DNA from: JBFJKD01 sp038106145
GTDB taxonomy: Bacteria; Pseudomonadota; Gammaproteobacteria; Pseudomonadales; Porticoccaceae
Assembly: GCA_038106145.1 (NCBI GenBank)
Contig: JAYODD010000014.1
Coordinates: 1-64,000 of the forward strand
Direction: 5' to 3'
DNA length: 64,000 bases
Part shown: piece after piece, positions 1 through 9,180 of the stretch
How the letters are laid out: each line of letters starts with the position of its first letter
How positions within the stretch are numbered: position 1 is the first letter of the stretch
Program-made: the position numbers and the translations under genes
Notes under the pieces: generated by a model
Database searches by the model: none
Told to the model about the DNA's origin: nothing
What the model saw: only the letters and a program-made list of their open reading frames with translations

Positions 1-50
<50 letters not shown>

Positions 51-120
51 TTTTTCGCTAACGCGGAAAGGCGCGTATTAAACCGTTTCGGCTGGATGCC
101 GTCAAGGATAATGGGGCGCA

Positions 121-393
121 TTACTCTTTGGGTGGAACATAACCTTCGGCCTTGTCGAATTCTTCGCCGGACAGAAACTTGTCGCGCTGTTCGCCAAGGT
201 AGGTGCGGGCGGTCATATCCATCATATTGAGGCGTTTTTCGTTGATCAGCATGGTCTGGTGGGCGAGCCATTCCTGCCACGCCTGGCGCGAGATGTGTTC
301 GAATATATCCTGGCCTTTCGGTCCCGGAAAGGGCGGCGCATCGAGACCTTCCATCTCTTTTTTGTACTTGCGGCATATCAGGGTACGGCTCAT
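121..393 (-). CDS. yggX: YggX-type Fe(II)-trafficking / oxidative damage protection protein
   Basis: This 90-residue protein matches the YggX family in length and sequence. It begins MSRTLICRKYKKE, keeps the conserved Cys at residue 7, and has the family block HQTMLINEKRLNMM in the middle and EGYVPP near the end. YggX proteins protect Fe-S clusters and help move labile iron in the cytoplasm. A start two codons upstream (399) is possible, but GAG spaced six bases before the ATG at 393 favours the shorter form. The gene lies just downstream of mutY on the same strand, the arrangement known from enteric bacteria. This fits co-expression with the Fe-S enzyme MutY. Confidence 0.92.
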   Translation of the reverse strand: MSRTLICRKYKKEMEGLDAPPFPGPKGQDIFEHISRQAWQEWLAHQTMLINEKRLNMMDMTARTYLGEQRDKFLSGEEFDKAEGYVPPKE

Positions 394-516
394 GGGCATC
401 TCGTCTGCGGGGTCAAAATGTCGGGCGGTGGACCAACCCGGTGGGTTGCGAGGTCCAGGATGGGTAGGATAGGAACAAGCGCCCAGCGGGGCAAGTGGAA
501 ATTGCCTGGCAGATGC

Positions 517-1563
517 CTAATTGGCCGCTACAAGCTGCTGCAACAGGGCCTTGATGGGTTGCGGCAGGCCTAAATTACCGGGCGCGGAAGGGGTTATCCA
601 TCGACTCGGGGCGCGCTCAGCTACGCCGCCGTGAGCGGCGACGGATACGCGCACGGGGATAAAATCCAGATGGAAGTGACTAAAGGTATGGCGCTGTGTC
701 GGCGCTGCCTGCCAGTGGGTGGCCCGGTACCCCAGTTGCGCACAGGTATCGCCAATATCCGCCTCGGCAGCGCACTCGGGGAATGTCCACAGCCCGCCCC
801 ATAGCCCCTGCGCGGGCCGTTGTTCCAGTAACACCTGGTTTGCCGCATTTTCCAGAATCAGGAACAGGGTTGTTTTGATCGGGATTTCTTTACGGGGTTT
901 TTTGCCGGGGAAACGTTGCGGATCACCCAGTTGAAAAGCGCGACAATCGGCGTTGAGGGGGCAGCCTGTGCATTGCGGTGCACTGCGGGTGCACAGGGTG
1001 GCGCCGAGGTCCATGATCGCCTGAGTGTAGTCGCCGCAGCGCTTCTCCGGCGTGTAGTCGTCCGCCAGTTGCCACAGGGCTTTGGCCGTCGCGCTGGCGC
1101 CGGGAAACCCTTCAACAGCGGCGTGGCGCGCCAATACCCGTTTGACGTTGCCGTCCAGAATCGGTGCGCGGGTGCCAAAGGCGATGGCGCAGATGGCGCC
1201 GGCGGTGGAGCGGCCGATGCCGGGCAATGTTTGCAGGGTTGCGACACTGGCGGGAAAGACGCCGTCGTGGTCGGCGGCGATTATGCCGGCGGTTTTGTGC
1301 AGGTTGCGGGCGCGGGCGTAATAACCGAGACCGGTCCACAGGTGGAGCACTTCGTCGAGGGGGGCCGAGGCCAGCGCGGCGACATCGGGGAACGCGGTGG
1401 TAAAACGCTGAAAATAGGGAATGACGGTGGCCACCTGGGTTTGCTGTAGCATCACCTCCGACAGCCAGACCCGATAGGGCGTGATGTCCTGCTGCCAGGG
1501 TAAATCCTTGCGGCCGTGTCGATCGAACCAGGCGAGCAACCGTTGTGCAAAGGGTTTAACCAC
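517..1563 (-). CDS. mutY: A/G-specific adenine glycosylase MutY
   Basis: MutY removes adenine mispaired with 8-oxoguanine in base excision repair. The 348-residue length is usual. The N-terminal HhH-GPD domain contains WLSEVMLQQTQV, with the catalytic Glu near residue 37, then the helix-hairpin-helix LPGIGRSTAG, and the catalytic Asp in ILDGNVKRVLAR. The four cluster cysteines follow as C-x6-C-x2-C-x5-C (CTRSAPQCTGCPLNADC, about residues 190-206). The C-terminal third is the Nudix-like domain that recognises 8-oxoG. The start is GTG, and its first G is the last base of the asmA stop codon, so the two genes are translationally coupled. Confidence 0.97.
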   Translation of the reverse strand: MVKPFAQRLLAWFDRHGRKDLPWQQDITPYRVWLSEVMLQQTQVATVIPYFQRFTTAFPDVAALASAPLDEVLHLWTGLGYYARARNLHKTAGIIAADHDGVFPASVATLQTLPGIGRSTAGAICAIAFGTRAPILDGNVKRVLARHAAVEGFPGASATAKALWQLADDYTPEKRCGDYTQAIMDLGATLCTRSAPQCTGCPLNADCRAFQLGDPQRFPGKKPRKEIPIKTTLFLILENAANQVLLEQRPAQGLWGGLWTFPECAAEADIGDTCAQLGYRATHWQAAPTQRHTFSHFHLDFIPVRVSVAAHGGVAERAPSRWITPSAPGNLGLPQPIKALLQQLVAAN

Positions 1564-3620
1564 TATTTTTTCTTGCCAAATATGCCCTTCAGCAGGCCTT
1601 CCAGTGCCTCGCTGGACTCCTGGTCCAGGCCGGTTTTTTTCTGCACTTCCTCGAGAATTCGGCTGTGGAGCAATTCCCTGACGATATCCCCATCCGGGCG
1701 GCAGCTTTTGGCGCCAGCGTTGGCGAAGCTGTCCTTGCAGCGCAGCGGAATATCCCGGTCGCGTATACGCGTGTTGGTGACGACGCAGCCGGTTTCGCTG
1801 GTGCGCTCGCCATTGAGGCGGGAAACCGCCAGCAGGTTAAATTTTTCCTTTTGGGTGTCGATCACGCCGCTGCCGCGCAGACTCAGGTTGCCGACTCCGG
1901 TGGTATAGCTGTCCAGTACCAGGTCGTAGCCTTTGAGGGTAAAGGCGCTATCGATATCCTTTAACTGGGTGCCTTCCCCCCAGGTTTGGGTGGACTCGGT
2001 TTTTTCCACCAACGCCACAATTTCGCAGAAGCTGCGTTCCAGATTGACCTTGGCCAGGGCGGGCTGCGCCACGTGCAGGGTGCCACTGCCCACGAGGTTA
2101 GCCCGCAACTGGTCGGCGTTTTCACCGCGGGAGCTGCCGCTTACGGACATATCCAGCAGCCCCTGAAAATCCACATCCTGGTCGAGCGCCGCCGTCATCT
2201 GCGGTATGGAGATGCCGGTGATATGTTTTTCAAAAGTTATGGCCGGTTGGGCCGGGGCCATGTCGATGCCGACCTTGGCCTTAACCTCGCCGCCGAATAC
2301 CCGGGTGGAAAAATCGCTCAGCGCTACTTTTTTGCCGCGAACGGTCATCGCCGTGTGCAAATCCGCCAGTTGCATTTTGCCGGTAGTGAAAGACTGCCAG
2401 CGGATATCCACATCGCCCTTGCCGCCGTTCAGCCAGGCGACCGATGCGGCCAGCGGTCCGAATAGCGCGGCCACCGGCGCGTCGTTTTCCGATGTTTTTG
2501 CCGAGGCCGGGGAGTAGTCATCCACATTGATGGTGTCGCCCGCCAGGGTCAGCTTCAACGAGCGTTTGTCGCCCAAGCCGAACCGCGCGCTGCCGGTGAT
2601 CACGGTTTGGTCCAGATCGATGCGCAGATTGTTCAGTTGCACAAGGTCGGCGGTGCCGCCGATATCCATTGTGAGTGCCACCCGCGACAGGGCATCCGGG
2701 TTGGCGGGGGCGGGTAGTTCGATGCCCCAGGCGGGCAGGGCCTTGCGTAGATTAAAGGGCTTGAGCTGCCAACGCCCGCTGATTTCCGGAGTGGCGCTCA
2801 GTCCGCGTAGCGCCCCTTCTCCGCTCAGGTCGAGGGCGTCGGCGCGGGCCACGAAATCGGTGAGACTGAGGCTGTCCTCAGTGCGGTTATACAGCGCGGA
2901 AAAACTACTTTTTATATCCGGGCGGTCGGCAGCAGACAGGGTTAAATTCGTGGTGTCGATTTGTACGAGTGCGCCGTTGTCCGCTGCGCTGATGCGGGTC
3001 TCCAGAACAATATGCTGGGTTGGGGATTCGTCCTGCTGCAGATCGAAGCTCAGGGATAGTGGAAACGGTTTGTTATCCAGATTGAAGCGCTGGCTTCGCA
3101 GGTTGACGTTTTCCATGGTGGTCAGCGGTTCGCCGGGCAGGGTGATGCGGCTATCGCTCAGCTCAACACTGGCAATGGCCAGATTAAAACCGTTGGGCGC
3201 GTCCTGTTCCGCGGAGTTGGTCGCGCCCGCAGCCGGTGCCGCCGCTGCCGCACCGCCCTGGGCCAGATTCTGCAGCGTTATATCCGCTCCATCCAGAGCA
3301 ATGGCCCGCACCGCAATCTGACGACGCAGCAGCGCGAGCAAATTCAATTGCAAGTCGGCGCTGCGGAACGACGTGGTGGGGAAGCGGCCCTGTTGATCGG
3401 CGATATGGGTTTCGCCGATGCGGATGGCCAGGTTGGGGAAAATTTTCCAGGATAGCTCGCCCTTAATATTGAGTTCGACATTCTGTTCGGCGGCCAATTT
3501 TGCAAGCTGCGGTTTGTAGCTGTTGGGATCGATTGCAAAAATTACAAAAGTGACCGCGGCGACCAGCAGCAACAGCGCTGCGGTAAGACTGATAAGCAAC
3601 CATTTGATCATTTTTTTCAC
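1563..3620 (-). CDS. AsmA family protein
   Basis: A 685-residue AsmA-type protein. It has a short charged N terminus (KKMIKW), one membrane anchor at about residues 5-25, and then a long periplasmic beta-rich region. The family is linked to outer-membrane assembly and is now thought to include bridge-like lipid transporters; the substrate here is unknown. I chose the GTG start at 3620 because a strong AAGGAG lies seven bases upstream, whereas the longer reading from 3647 has no ribosome binding site. A low-complexity Ala/Gly stretch lies near residue 130, and the tail is Lys-rich (GIFGKKK). The neighbouring order yggX-mutY-asmA is common in gammaproteobacteria. It is divergent from hisB. Confidence 0.9.
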   Translation of the reverse strand: MKKMIKWLLISLTAALLLLVAAVTFVIFAIDPNSYKPQLAKLAAEQNVELNIKGELSWKIFPNLAIRIGETHIADQQGRFPTTSFRSADLQLNLLALLRRQIAVRAIALDGADITLQNLAQGGAAAAAPAAGATNSAEQDAPNGFNLAIASVELSDSRITLPGEPLTTMENVNLRSQRFNLDNKPFPLSLSFDLQQDESPTQHIVLETRISAADNGALVQIDTTNLTLSAADRPDIKSSFSALYNRTEDSLSLTDFVARADALDLSGEGALRGLSATPEISGRWQLKPFNLRKALPAWGIELPAPANPDALSRVALTMDIGGTADLVQLNNLRIDLDQTVITGSARFGLGDKRSLKLTLAGDTINVDDYSPASAKTSENDAPVAALFGPLAASVAWLNGGKGDVDIRWQSFTTGKMQLADLHTAMTVRGKKVALSDFSTRVFGGEVKAKVGIDMAPAQPAITFEKHITGISIPQMTAALDQDVDFQGLLDMSVSGSSRGENADQLRANLVGSGTLHVAQPALAKVNLERSFCEIVALVEKTESTQTWGEGTQLKDIDSAFTLKGYDLVLDSYTTGVGNLSLRGSGVIDTQKEKFNLLAVSRLNGERTSETGCVVTNTRIRDRDIPLRCKDSFANAGAKSCRPDGDIVRELLHSRILEEVQKKTGLDQESSEALEGLLKGIFGKKK

Positions 3621-3751
3621 GAATGAGCTCCTTGTTACAGGCACCATTAGAACGTCAGAGCACTGCTGAGTTCAAGGGGCACGCCGCCGTGGACGTTGGC
3701 GTGCCAGGAATCAGTCCGTGCGCGAGTATGGCGAGGACCCGCTGCGGCCCG

Positions 3752-3757
3752 TATAAT
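3752..3757 (+). promoter_or_regulatory. Candidate -10 element (TATAAT) for the his genes
   Basis: A perfect TATAAT lies 52 bases before the hisB start, in the intergenic region shared with asmA. No good -35 hexamer is visible 16-18 bases upstream, so this is a candidate only. No histidine leader peptide or His-codon run was seen between it and hisB. Confidence 0.35.
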
Positions 3758-3808
3758 GCCCGCTTTATTGTATCGGCACACAACGCCGCTTCAACGTTGG
3801 GAGAAATC

Positions 3809-4408
3809 ATGACTACCGCAAACCGTGCGGCCACAGTCAGTCGCGATACCCTCGAAACCCAGATCACCGTAAACCTCGATCTGGACGGTACGGGGCGCTC
3901 CGAATTTGCCACCGGTGTACCGTTTCTGGAGCACATGCTCGATCAAATTGCCCGCCACGGCATGGTGGATTTGACGGTTACCGCCACTGGGGACACCCAT
4001 ATCGACGATCACCACACCGTTGAGGATATTGGTATCACGCTGGGTCAGGCGGTGAGACAGGCGTTGGGGGAACGCAAGGGCATAGCCCGCTACGGCCATG
4101 CCTATGTGCCACTGGACGAAGCGTTGTCGCGGGTGGTGATCGATTTTTCCGGACGTCCGGGGCTGATTACCAACGTGGAGTTTACCCGCGCGCGGGTCGG
4201 CGATTTTGACGTGGATCTGGTGTTTGAGTTTTTCCAGGGCTTTGTTAATCACGCCGGCGCGACCCTGCACATCGATAATTTGCGCGGCGACAACGCCCAC
4301 CACCAGGTGGAGACCATTTTCAAGGCATTTGGCCGCGCGTTACGCATGGCGATAGCGCCGGACGCGCGCATGAGCGGTGTGACACCTTCCACCAAAGGGA
4401 CGTTGTAG
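3809..4408 (+). CDS. hisB: Imidazoleglycerol-phosphate dehydratase HisB
   Basis: HisB catalyses the Mn-dependent dehydration of imidazole glycerol phosphate in histidine biosynthesis. The 199-residue protein is the monofunctional form, without the HisB-N phosphatase domain of E. coli. It shows both metal-binding motifs: DDHHTVED near residues 70-77 and the second-repeat motif HHQVET in the C-terminal half. The open frame extends upstream to 3623, but GGGAG sits six bases before the ATG at 3809, and the N terminus MTTANRAA fits the family, so I use that start. It begins the hisB-hisH-hisA group; the gap to hisH is 62 bases. Confidence 0.97.
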   Translation: MTTANRAATVSRDTLETQITVNLDLDGTGRSEFATGVPFLEHMLDQIARHGMVDLTVTATGDTHIDDHHTVEDIGITLGQAVRQALGERKGIARYGHAYVPLDEALSRVVIDFSGRPGLITNVEFTRARVGDFDVDLVFEFFQGFVNHAGATLHIDNLRGDNAHHQVETIFKAFGRALRMAIAPDARMSGVTPSTKGTL

Positions 4409-4470
4409 GCCGCATTAATATTTAGAGGCGGTTAACGCGGCTCACGGCTACGTTGTTTGGATTCCAGTAG

Positions 4471-5124
4471 ATGACTACAGCACGTCAAAGCATTGCGGTG
4501 CTCGACTACGGTATGGGTAATTTGCACTCCGCCGCCAAGGCGCTGGAGCATGTGGCGCCCGCGGCGCGAGTGGTGATTACCAGCGACGCGGCGGAAGTGG
4601 CGCGCGCCGATCGGGTGGTGTTCCCCGGCGTGGGCGGTATTCGCGAATGCATGGCGGAAATTCGCAAAGCGGGTTTCGATATCGCGGTGGCCGCAGCCAT
4701 CACCGAAAAGCCGGTGCTCGGTATCTGTGTGGGCATGCAGGCGTTGATGAACACCAGTGAGGAAAATGGCGGTGTGCAGTGTCTGGGTATTCTGCCCGGC
4801 CAGGTGCGGTTTTTCGGCAAAGATTTTCACAGCGCCGATGGCGAGCGTCTCAAGGTTCCTCATATGGGCTGGAACCGCGTGCAACAAAGCGTGCCGCACC
4901 CGCTGTGGCAGGGAATCGAGCAGGGTGAGCGCTTTTATTTTGTCCACAGTTACTATGTCGAGGCGGCGCCGGAAGTAGTCGCGGCGACCTGTGATTACGG
5001 GTTGCGGTTTGCCGCGGCACTCAGTCGTGGCAAATTGTTTGCAGTGCAGTTTCACCCCGAGAAGAGTCACACGGCGGGGCTGCGGTTGTTGAAAAATTTT
5101 ATTAACTGGTCGGGTCAGGAGTAA
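4471..5124 (+). CDS. hisH: Imidazole glycerol phosphate synthase, glutaminase subunit HisH
   Basis: HisH hydrolyses glutamine and passes ammonia to HisF for closure of the imidazole ring. The 217-residue class I amidotransferase has the nucleophile in LGICVGMQAL (Cys near residue 89) and the His-Glu pair in VQFHPEKSH near residue 195. The oxyanion-strand region at about residue 50 reads VVFPGVGGI. HisA follows after nine bases. Its obligate partner HisF is not in this window, although hisF normally follows hisA in this operon type; HisF must therefore be encoded elsewhere. Confidence 0.97.
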   Translation: MTTARQSIAVLDYGMGNLHSAAKALEHVAPAARVVITSDAAEVARADRVVFPGVGGIRECMAEIRKAGFDIAVAAAITEKPVLGICVGMQALMNTSEENGGVQCLGILPGQVRFFGKDFHSADGERLKVPHMGWNRVQQSVPHPLWQGIEQGERFYFVHSYYVEAAPEVVAATCDYGLRFAAALSRGKLFAVQFHPEKSHTAGLRLLKNFINWSGQE

Positions 5125-5133
5125 CGAATTTTT

Positions 5134-5877
5134 ATGCTGATTATTCCGGCAATAGACCTTAAGGATGGCCAGTGTGTGCGTTTGCGCCAGGGCCGCATGG
5201 AAGATTCCACGGTGTTTTCCGACGACCCGGTAACTGTAGCGGCGCGCTGGGTAGAGGCTGGCGCGCGGCGCCTGCACCTGGTGGATTTGAACGGTGCTTT
5301 CGCAGGCGCCCCGGTCAATGGCGCGGTGGTTGAGGCGATAGCGCGGGCGTTCCCGCAACTGCCGATCCAGATCGGCGGCGGTATACGCTCCGCCGAGACG
5401 ATTGAGGCCTATTTAAAAGCGGGCGTGGAGTACGTCATTATTGGCACCAAGGCGGTGACCGAGCCGCAGTTTGTGAGTGCGATGTGCCGCGCATTTGCGG
5501 GGCACATTATCGTCGGTATCGATGCCAAAAACGGTCGCGTAGCCACGGATGGGTGGGCCGAGGTCAGCGAGGTTGAGGCGGTCGATCTGGCGCAGCGCTT
5601 TGCGGCGGATGGTGTCAGCGCGATTGTCTACACCGATATCGACCGGGACGGCATGATGCAGGGAGTCAACGTTAACGCCACCGTTGCCATGGCCCGCGCC
5701 TCGCACATTCCGGTGATCGCCTCCGGCGGTATCACCAATATGGACGATATCCGCAACCTGCAGGAAGTCGCTGCGGCCGGCATCCTCGGCGCCATTACTG
5801 GCCGCGCCATCTATGAAGGTACCCTGGATATTGTTGAAGCGCAGATTTATTGCGATAATTTTGCAGCCGGTAGCTAG
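5134..5877 (+). CDS. hisA: ProFAR isomerase HisA
   Basis: HisA carries out the Amadori rearrangement of ProFAR to PRFAR, the substrate of HisFH. The 247-residue TIM barrel opens with MLIIPAIDLKDGQCVRL, placing the catalytic Asp at residue 8. The second catalytic Asp is in VGIDAKNGRVAT near residue 130. Phosphate-binding loops QIGGGIRS and ASGGITN are intact. It is the last his gene of this cluster. The next gene, only 50 bases away, is a carbamoyltransferase on the opposite strand rather than hisF. Confidence 0.97.
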   Translation: MLIIPAIDLKDGQCVRLRQGRMEDSTVFSDDPVTVAARWVEAGARRLHLVDLNGAFAGAPVNGAVVEAIARAFPQLPIQIGGGIRSAETIEAYLKAGVEYVIIGTKAVTEPQFVSAMCRAFAGHIIVGIDAKNGRVATDGWAEVSEVEAVDLAQRFAADGVSAIVYTDIDRDGMMQGVNVNATVAMARASHIPVIASGGITNMDDIRNLQEVAAAGILGAITGRAIYEGTLDIVEAQIYCDNFAAGS

Positions 5878-5927
5878 TTATATCGATTCGACAATTCTGC
5901 CAGAAACGGAATTAGTTTATCGCAAAG

Positions 5928-7634
5928 TTACGCTCGAAATACCAGGCCCTGTTCACATACTAGAAAATCGATACGGTCATCGGTCAGTGCGTTGAGCGCT
6001 TCCTGTGGGGTATTGATGATCGGTTCCTCGTGGGCGTTAAAACTGGTGTTGACCACACAGGGAATGCCGGATATACCTTTAAACTCCGTGATAATGTCAT
6101 AGTAAAGCGGGTTGTCATCGCGGTCGATTATTTGCGGTCGCGCGGTGCCATCGACATGGACTACCGCTGGAATACGATCTTTCCACGAGTCCTTCACTTC
6201 AGTGGTGATGGTCATAAAGCGACAAGCGTAACGGTTACATCCGTTTATCGCGAAAACATCGTCCGCGTCGCATTCCCTCACGACCGGGGCGAAAGGCATA
6301 AATTCGGTGCGCTGTAACCGTTTGTTAATGCTGTCATTAACACCGCGATCCGCCGGGCTCGCCACGATAGTTCTGGCGCCAAGGGCCCGCGGGCCGAGCT
6401 CCATCGCACCACAGTATATAGCGCCAACACTACCCCGATGTATAAGTTCGGCGGTCCGTCTGGGGCCATCGTTAGTGAGTTCTATCTTGAATGGGCCCTT
6501 TTTCGCCGCGTCCAGCAATTCCTCCCCGGAGTATGGCTGACCATAATAAAGGTGCTTAAATCTAGTGCGCGTTAGTGACTTCTTGTCTCCGCGGATGAGC
6601 CAGTCGATACAAGCGCCAACTGGCAAACCTTCGTCACCCATTGCCGGGAATATAAATACTTCGTCGACACCGGGAAGTTCGGCCACTTTCTGGTTCAGTC
6701 TCACATTCGAAAAAACACCGCCGGACATCCCAATATATCTCGCCGGGTACAGTTTTCTCAGGGTTTCAATCCAACGCAGAAGTAACAGTTCCGTAACCTG
6801 CTGGATTGAGGCGGCGATATCTTCGCGACGTTCTTCCGCAAATAATTGCTGGAGGTATTTTCGTAGTTGTTGTGCACCCTGTTGCTGGCAATGGACCGTG
6901 CCATCCTCAGCTATCGACCACTGTGCTAACAGCTTTTCTGCCTTAGTGGGTGTGCCGAAAGCTGCCAGTCCGGTTAACTTTCCTTCATGGCGATTGGGAA
7001 TAAATCCACAAATTTCTGTGCAGTACGCGTAAGCAAGACCAATCGATGCCCCGGAATTTTGCGGGGATTTGAGGAGGGTTTCTTCCCCGCCGAGGACACA
7101 TCTAAGCTCGTTGGGATCCGGAACATAGGCGGAATACTGCGCGCCGTCGCCACCGCCATCGCAGCTCACATAGAGAGCATCCTGCGGCCAGTCCACGTAA
7201 TACCAGCTTGCCAGTACGTGGCACAGGTGATGATTGCTAAAGTGAATTCGGGTCGTGGAGCGTACGTTGAGGTGTTTTCGCAATGTTCCTACGTCAATTA
7301 GTTCATATGCTGACTTCCCCGTTTTGATCATCTGGGCGACCAGATTTACATCTCTCTCACGGCGCAGCAGTTTTCGACGGAGCATCGTCAGGGGTTCCCC
7401 GGTACGCATATAGCTGCGCTGAGGCAGCTTCATGCGTGTTAGCGCAACTACGTCGACTTGATCGCGGTGCACGCTGGCGATGCGTAGTACCTCGTCTACT
7501 GAACGCAAATCGAAGAAGCTACCATCATTTTTTACACGGGAAAGACGCTCTTCCTTGCAGAAAGCAAGCAATATCCCGTCCTGAAACAGGCAGGCGGATG
7601 CGTCGTGGCCGGTGTGAATGCCCAAAATATACAT
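5928..7634 (-). CDS. NodU/CmcH-type O-carbamoyltransferase
   Basis: The 568-residue protein has the layout of the NodU/CmcH/TobZ family, which transfers carbamoyl groups from carbamoyl phosphate to sugars or antibiotics through an adenylate. Seen in order: the N-terminal YrdC/Kae1-like metal and nucleotide fold with GIHTGHDASACLF, a His pair in NHHLCH, the nucleotide loop CDGGGDGAQYS, and GMSGGVFSNVRLNQ. The C-terminal domain follows with GPRALGARTIVASP and NTSFNAHEEPI. The acceptor cannot be told from sequence, and no sugar, capsule or antibiotic genes are adjacent. Sampled lines run near 50% G+C against over 60% in hisA, and the gene sits where hisF would be, so acquisition by transfer is likely. 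Confidence 0.9.
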   Translation of the reverse strand: MYILGIHTGHDASACLFQDGILLAFCKEERLSRVKNDGSFFDLRSVDEVLRIASVHRDQVDVVALTRMKLPQRSYMRTGEPLTMLRRKLLRRERDVNLVAQMIKTGKSAYELIDVGTLRKHLNVRSTTRIHFSNHHLCHVLASWYYVDWPQDALYVSCDGGGDGAQYSAYVPDPNELRCVLGGEETLLKSPQNSGASIGLAYAYCTEICGFIPNRHEGKLTGLAAFGTPTKAEKLLAQWSIAEDGTVHCQQQGAQQLRKYLQQLFAEERREDIAASIQQVTELLLLRWIETLRKLYPARYIGMSGGVFSNVRLNQKVAELPGVDEVFIFPAMGDEGLPVGACIDWLIRGDKKSLTRTRFKHLYYGQPYSGEELLDAAKKGPFKIELTNDGPRRTAELIHRGSVGAIYCGAMELGPRALGARTIVASPADRGVNDSINKRLQRTEFMPFAPVVRECDADDVFAINGCNRYACRFMTITTEVKDSWKDRIPAVVHVDGTARPQIIDRDDNPLYYDIITEFKGISGIPCVVNTSFNAHEEPIINTPQEALNALTDDRIDFLVCEQGLVFRA

Positions 7635-7737
7635 TGTGAAAACGCTCAGAATTGGGTTGAAAAAGCGGCATCATACCGGAAGCTGGGGACGGTGCGAATT
7701 CCTGTTATTGGTTTGGCCAAGAATGTGGTTCGCATAT

Positions 7738-8457
7738 TTACTGGAAAATCTCCTCCAGAAAATTCACCAGGCTGCGCCACGAGCGCCGGTCGGCGCTGGC
7801 ATTGTAGACTGCGCCCATATCGGGAAAGTTGGCCGCCGGATTGGTGAACGCGTGTACGGTGTTACCGTAGGCGTGGATTTGCCAGTCGGCGCCCGCGGCG
7901 GTGAGCTCCGCGGCCAGGGCATTTACTGATTCAACGGGCACCATGGGGTCGTCGTGGCCGTGCAGGCACAGCACTTTTGCCTTGATTGGCTGGCCACTGA
8001 TATTGTTTGGCGGTACGAACAGGCCGTGAAAGCTGACGACGCCGAGAATGTCGATTCCGGTGCGCGCCAGATCGAGCACGCACAGTCCCCCAAAGCAAAA
8101 ACCCATGGCGGCGACTTTAGTCGAATCCACTTCCGCTTGAGCAGTCAGGGTCTCCATTGCCAGGGTGATCCGGCGTTGCAATGACGCGCGATTATCCAGG
8201 AAGGGCTGCATCAGTCTGCCATTTTCCTCGGGTCCGCTGCCGAGTACACCTTTGCCATACAGGTCGATGGCAAAACCGACGTAGCCAAGCTTCGCTAACT
8301 GGGAGGCCTTGTCGCACTCGAAGTCGCTGCGTCCCTGCCAGGTGTGGGCAATGGCGATGGCTGGGCGGGGGGTGGCAACGCTATCGTCGTAGGCGAGGTA
8401 GCCTTGCAACACGGTGTCGCCGTCCCGGTACTCGATATTGCGGTGTTGGATAGTCAC
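7738..8457 (-). CDS. Dienelactone hydrolase family protein
   Basis: A 239-residue alpha/beta hydrolase of the DLH family. The Cys-Asp-His triad is visible: nucleophile in GFCFGGLCVLD (about residue 119), Asp in HGHDDPMVPVE, and His in NTVHAFTNP. Classical members open dienelactones in chlorocatechol degradation, but many relatives are carboxylesterases of unknown substrate, and no catechol genes are adjacent. The C terminus has the usual YNASADRRSWRSLVNFLEE. It is transcribed toward the carbamoyltransferase and is divergent from the rhomboid gene. Function beyond hydrolase is not assigned. Confidence 0.88.
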   Translation of the reverse strand: MTIQHRNIEYRDGDTVLQGYLAYDDSVATPRPAIAIAHTWQGRSDFECDKASQLAKLGYVGFAIDLYGKGVLGSGPEENGRLMQPFLDNRASLQRRITLAMETLTAQAEVDSTKVAAMGFCFGGLCVLDLARTGIDILGVVSFHGLFVPPNNISGQPIKAKVLCLHGHDDPMVPVESVNALAAELTAAGADWQIHAYGNTVHAFTNPAANFPDMGAVYNASADRRSWRSLVNFLEEIFQ

Positions 8458-8535
8458 GGGGACTCCTTTAACGTGTGTGTAAGGGAAAAATCAGTGTATC
8501 CTGTTCCGTCGTTGGACAAAACCGGTAAGGAGTAA

Positions 8536-9147
8536 ATGATGTCCTATGGCGGCCAGGAGGGCGCGTGGATAATTTTTCTGGCCACCATTGGCACCAGTCT
8601 GGTGGGGCTGTTCATGGCCCCCGGGGTGATTGAAAAAAGCCTGTTTCGGCCGTACTGGCTGTTGCGCAAAAAACAGTACGACACCATTTACATGAGTGGC
8701 TTTGTGCATGCGGATCTTGGCCATCTGTTATTCAACATGGTCACCTTTTATTTTTTTGCATTTCCCATGGAGCGGGTGCTGGGAACAGGCTGCTTTATTG
8801 CGCTGTATGTGGCGGGATTACTGCTGAGTCATCTCGGTACCTATGCCAAACAACGCCATAATCCGGAATACGCCAGTTTAGGCGCGTCCGGCGCAATTTC
8901 AGCGGTTCTGTTTGCCTATATCGTGTATTTTCCCACCCGCAGTCTCTATATCATCCCCATTCCGGTGCCAATTCCGGCATTTGTACTGGCCTTGGGTTAT
9001 GTGGCCTATTCGTACTACGCCGCGCGACGCGGGACCGGGCGCATTAACCACGACGCCCACTTGTACGGTGCCCTGGGCGGCCTGTTGTTTGTACTGGCCG
9101 TCGATCCGGGCGCTTACCGGGCGTTAATTGCCCTGGCGGGTTTTTAA
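8536..9147 (+). CDS. Rhomboid family intramembrane serine protease
   Basis: A 203-residue polytopic membrane protein with about six transmembrane helices, the minimal bacterial rhomboid core. It has the helix-2 signature HADLGHLLFN, the catalytic Ser in GASGAIS (about residue 121), and the catalytic His in NHDAHLYGALGG (about residue 177). Rhomboids cleave transmembrane substrates within the membrane. Two tandem ATGs (8536 and 8539) follow AAGGAG; the second has the better spacing. The DUF2167 membrane protein follows directly. The loop between helices 1 and 2 is long and basic (YWLLRKKQYD). No accessory cytoplasmic or zinc-ribbon domain is present. Confidence 0.92.
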   Translation: MMSYGGQEGAWIIFLATIGTSLVGLFMAPGVIEKSLFRPYWLLRKKQYDTIYMSGFVHADLGHLLFNMVTFYFFAFPMERVLGTGCFIALYVAGLLLSHLGTYAKQRHNPEYASLGASGAISAVLFAYIVYFPTRSLYIIPIPVPIPAFVLALGYVAYSYYAARRGTGRINHDAHLYGALGGLLFVLAVDPGAYRALIALAGF

Positions 9148-9180
9148 GTGGATCGGCCGTGTCAAATCGGGAGAAACATT

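Noticed and set aside
916..1449. A 177-codon plus-strand ORF inside mutY
   Set aside because: It is the opposite frame of a conserved glycosylase, with Gly/Val-rich shadow composition.
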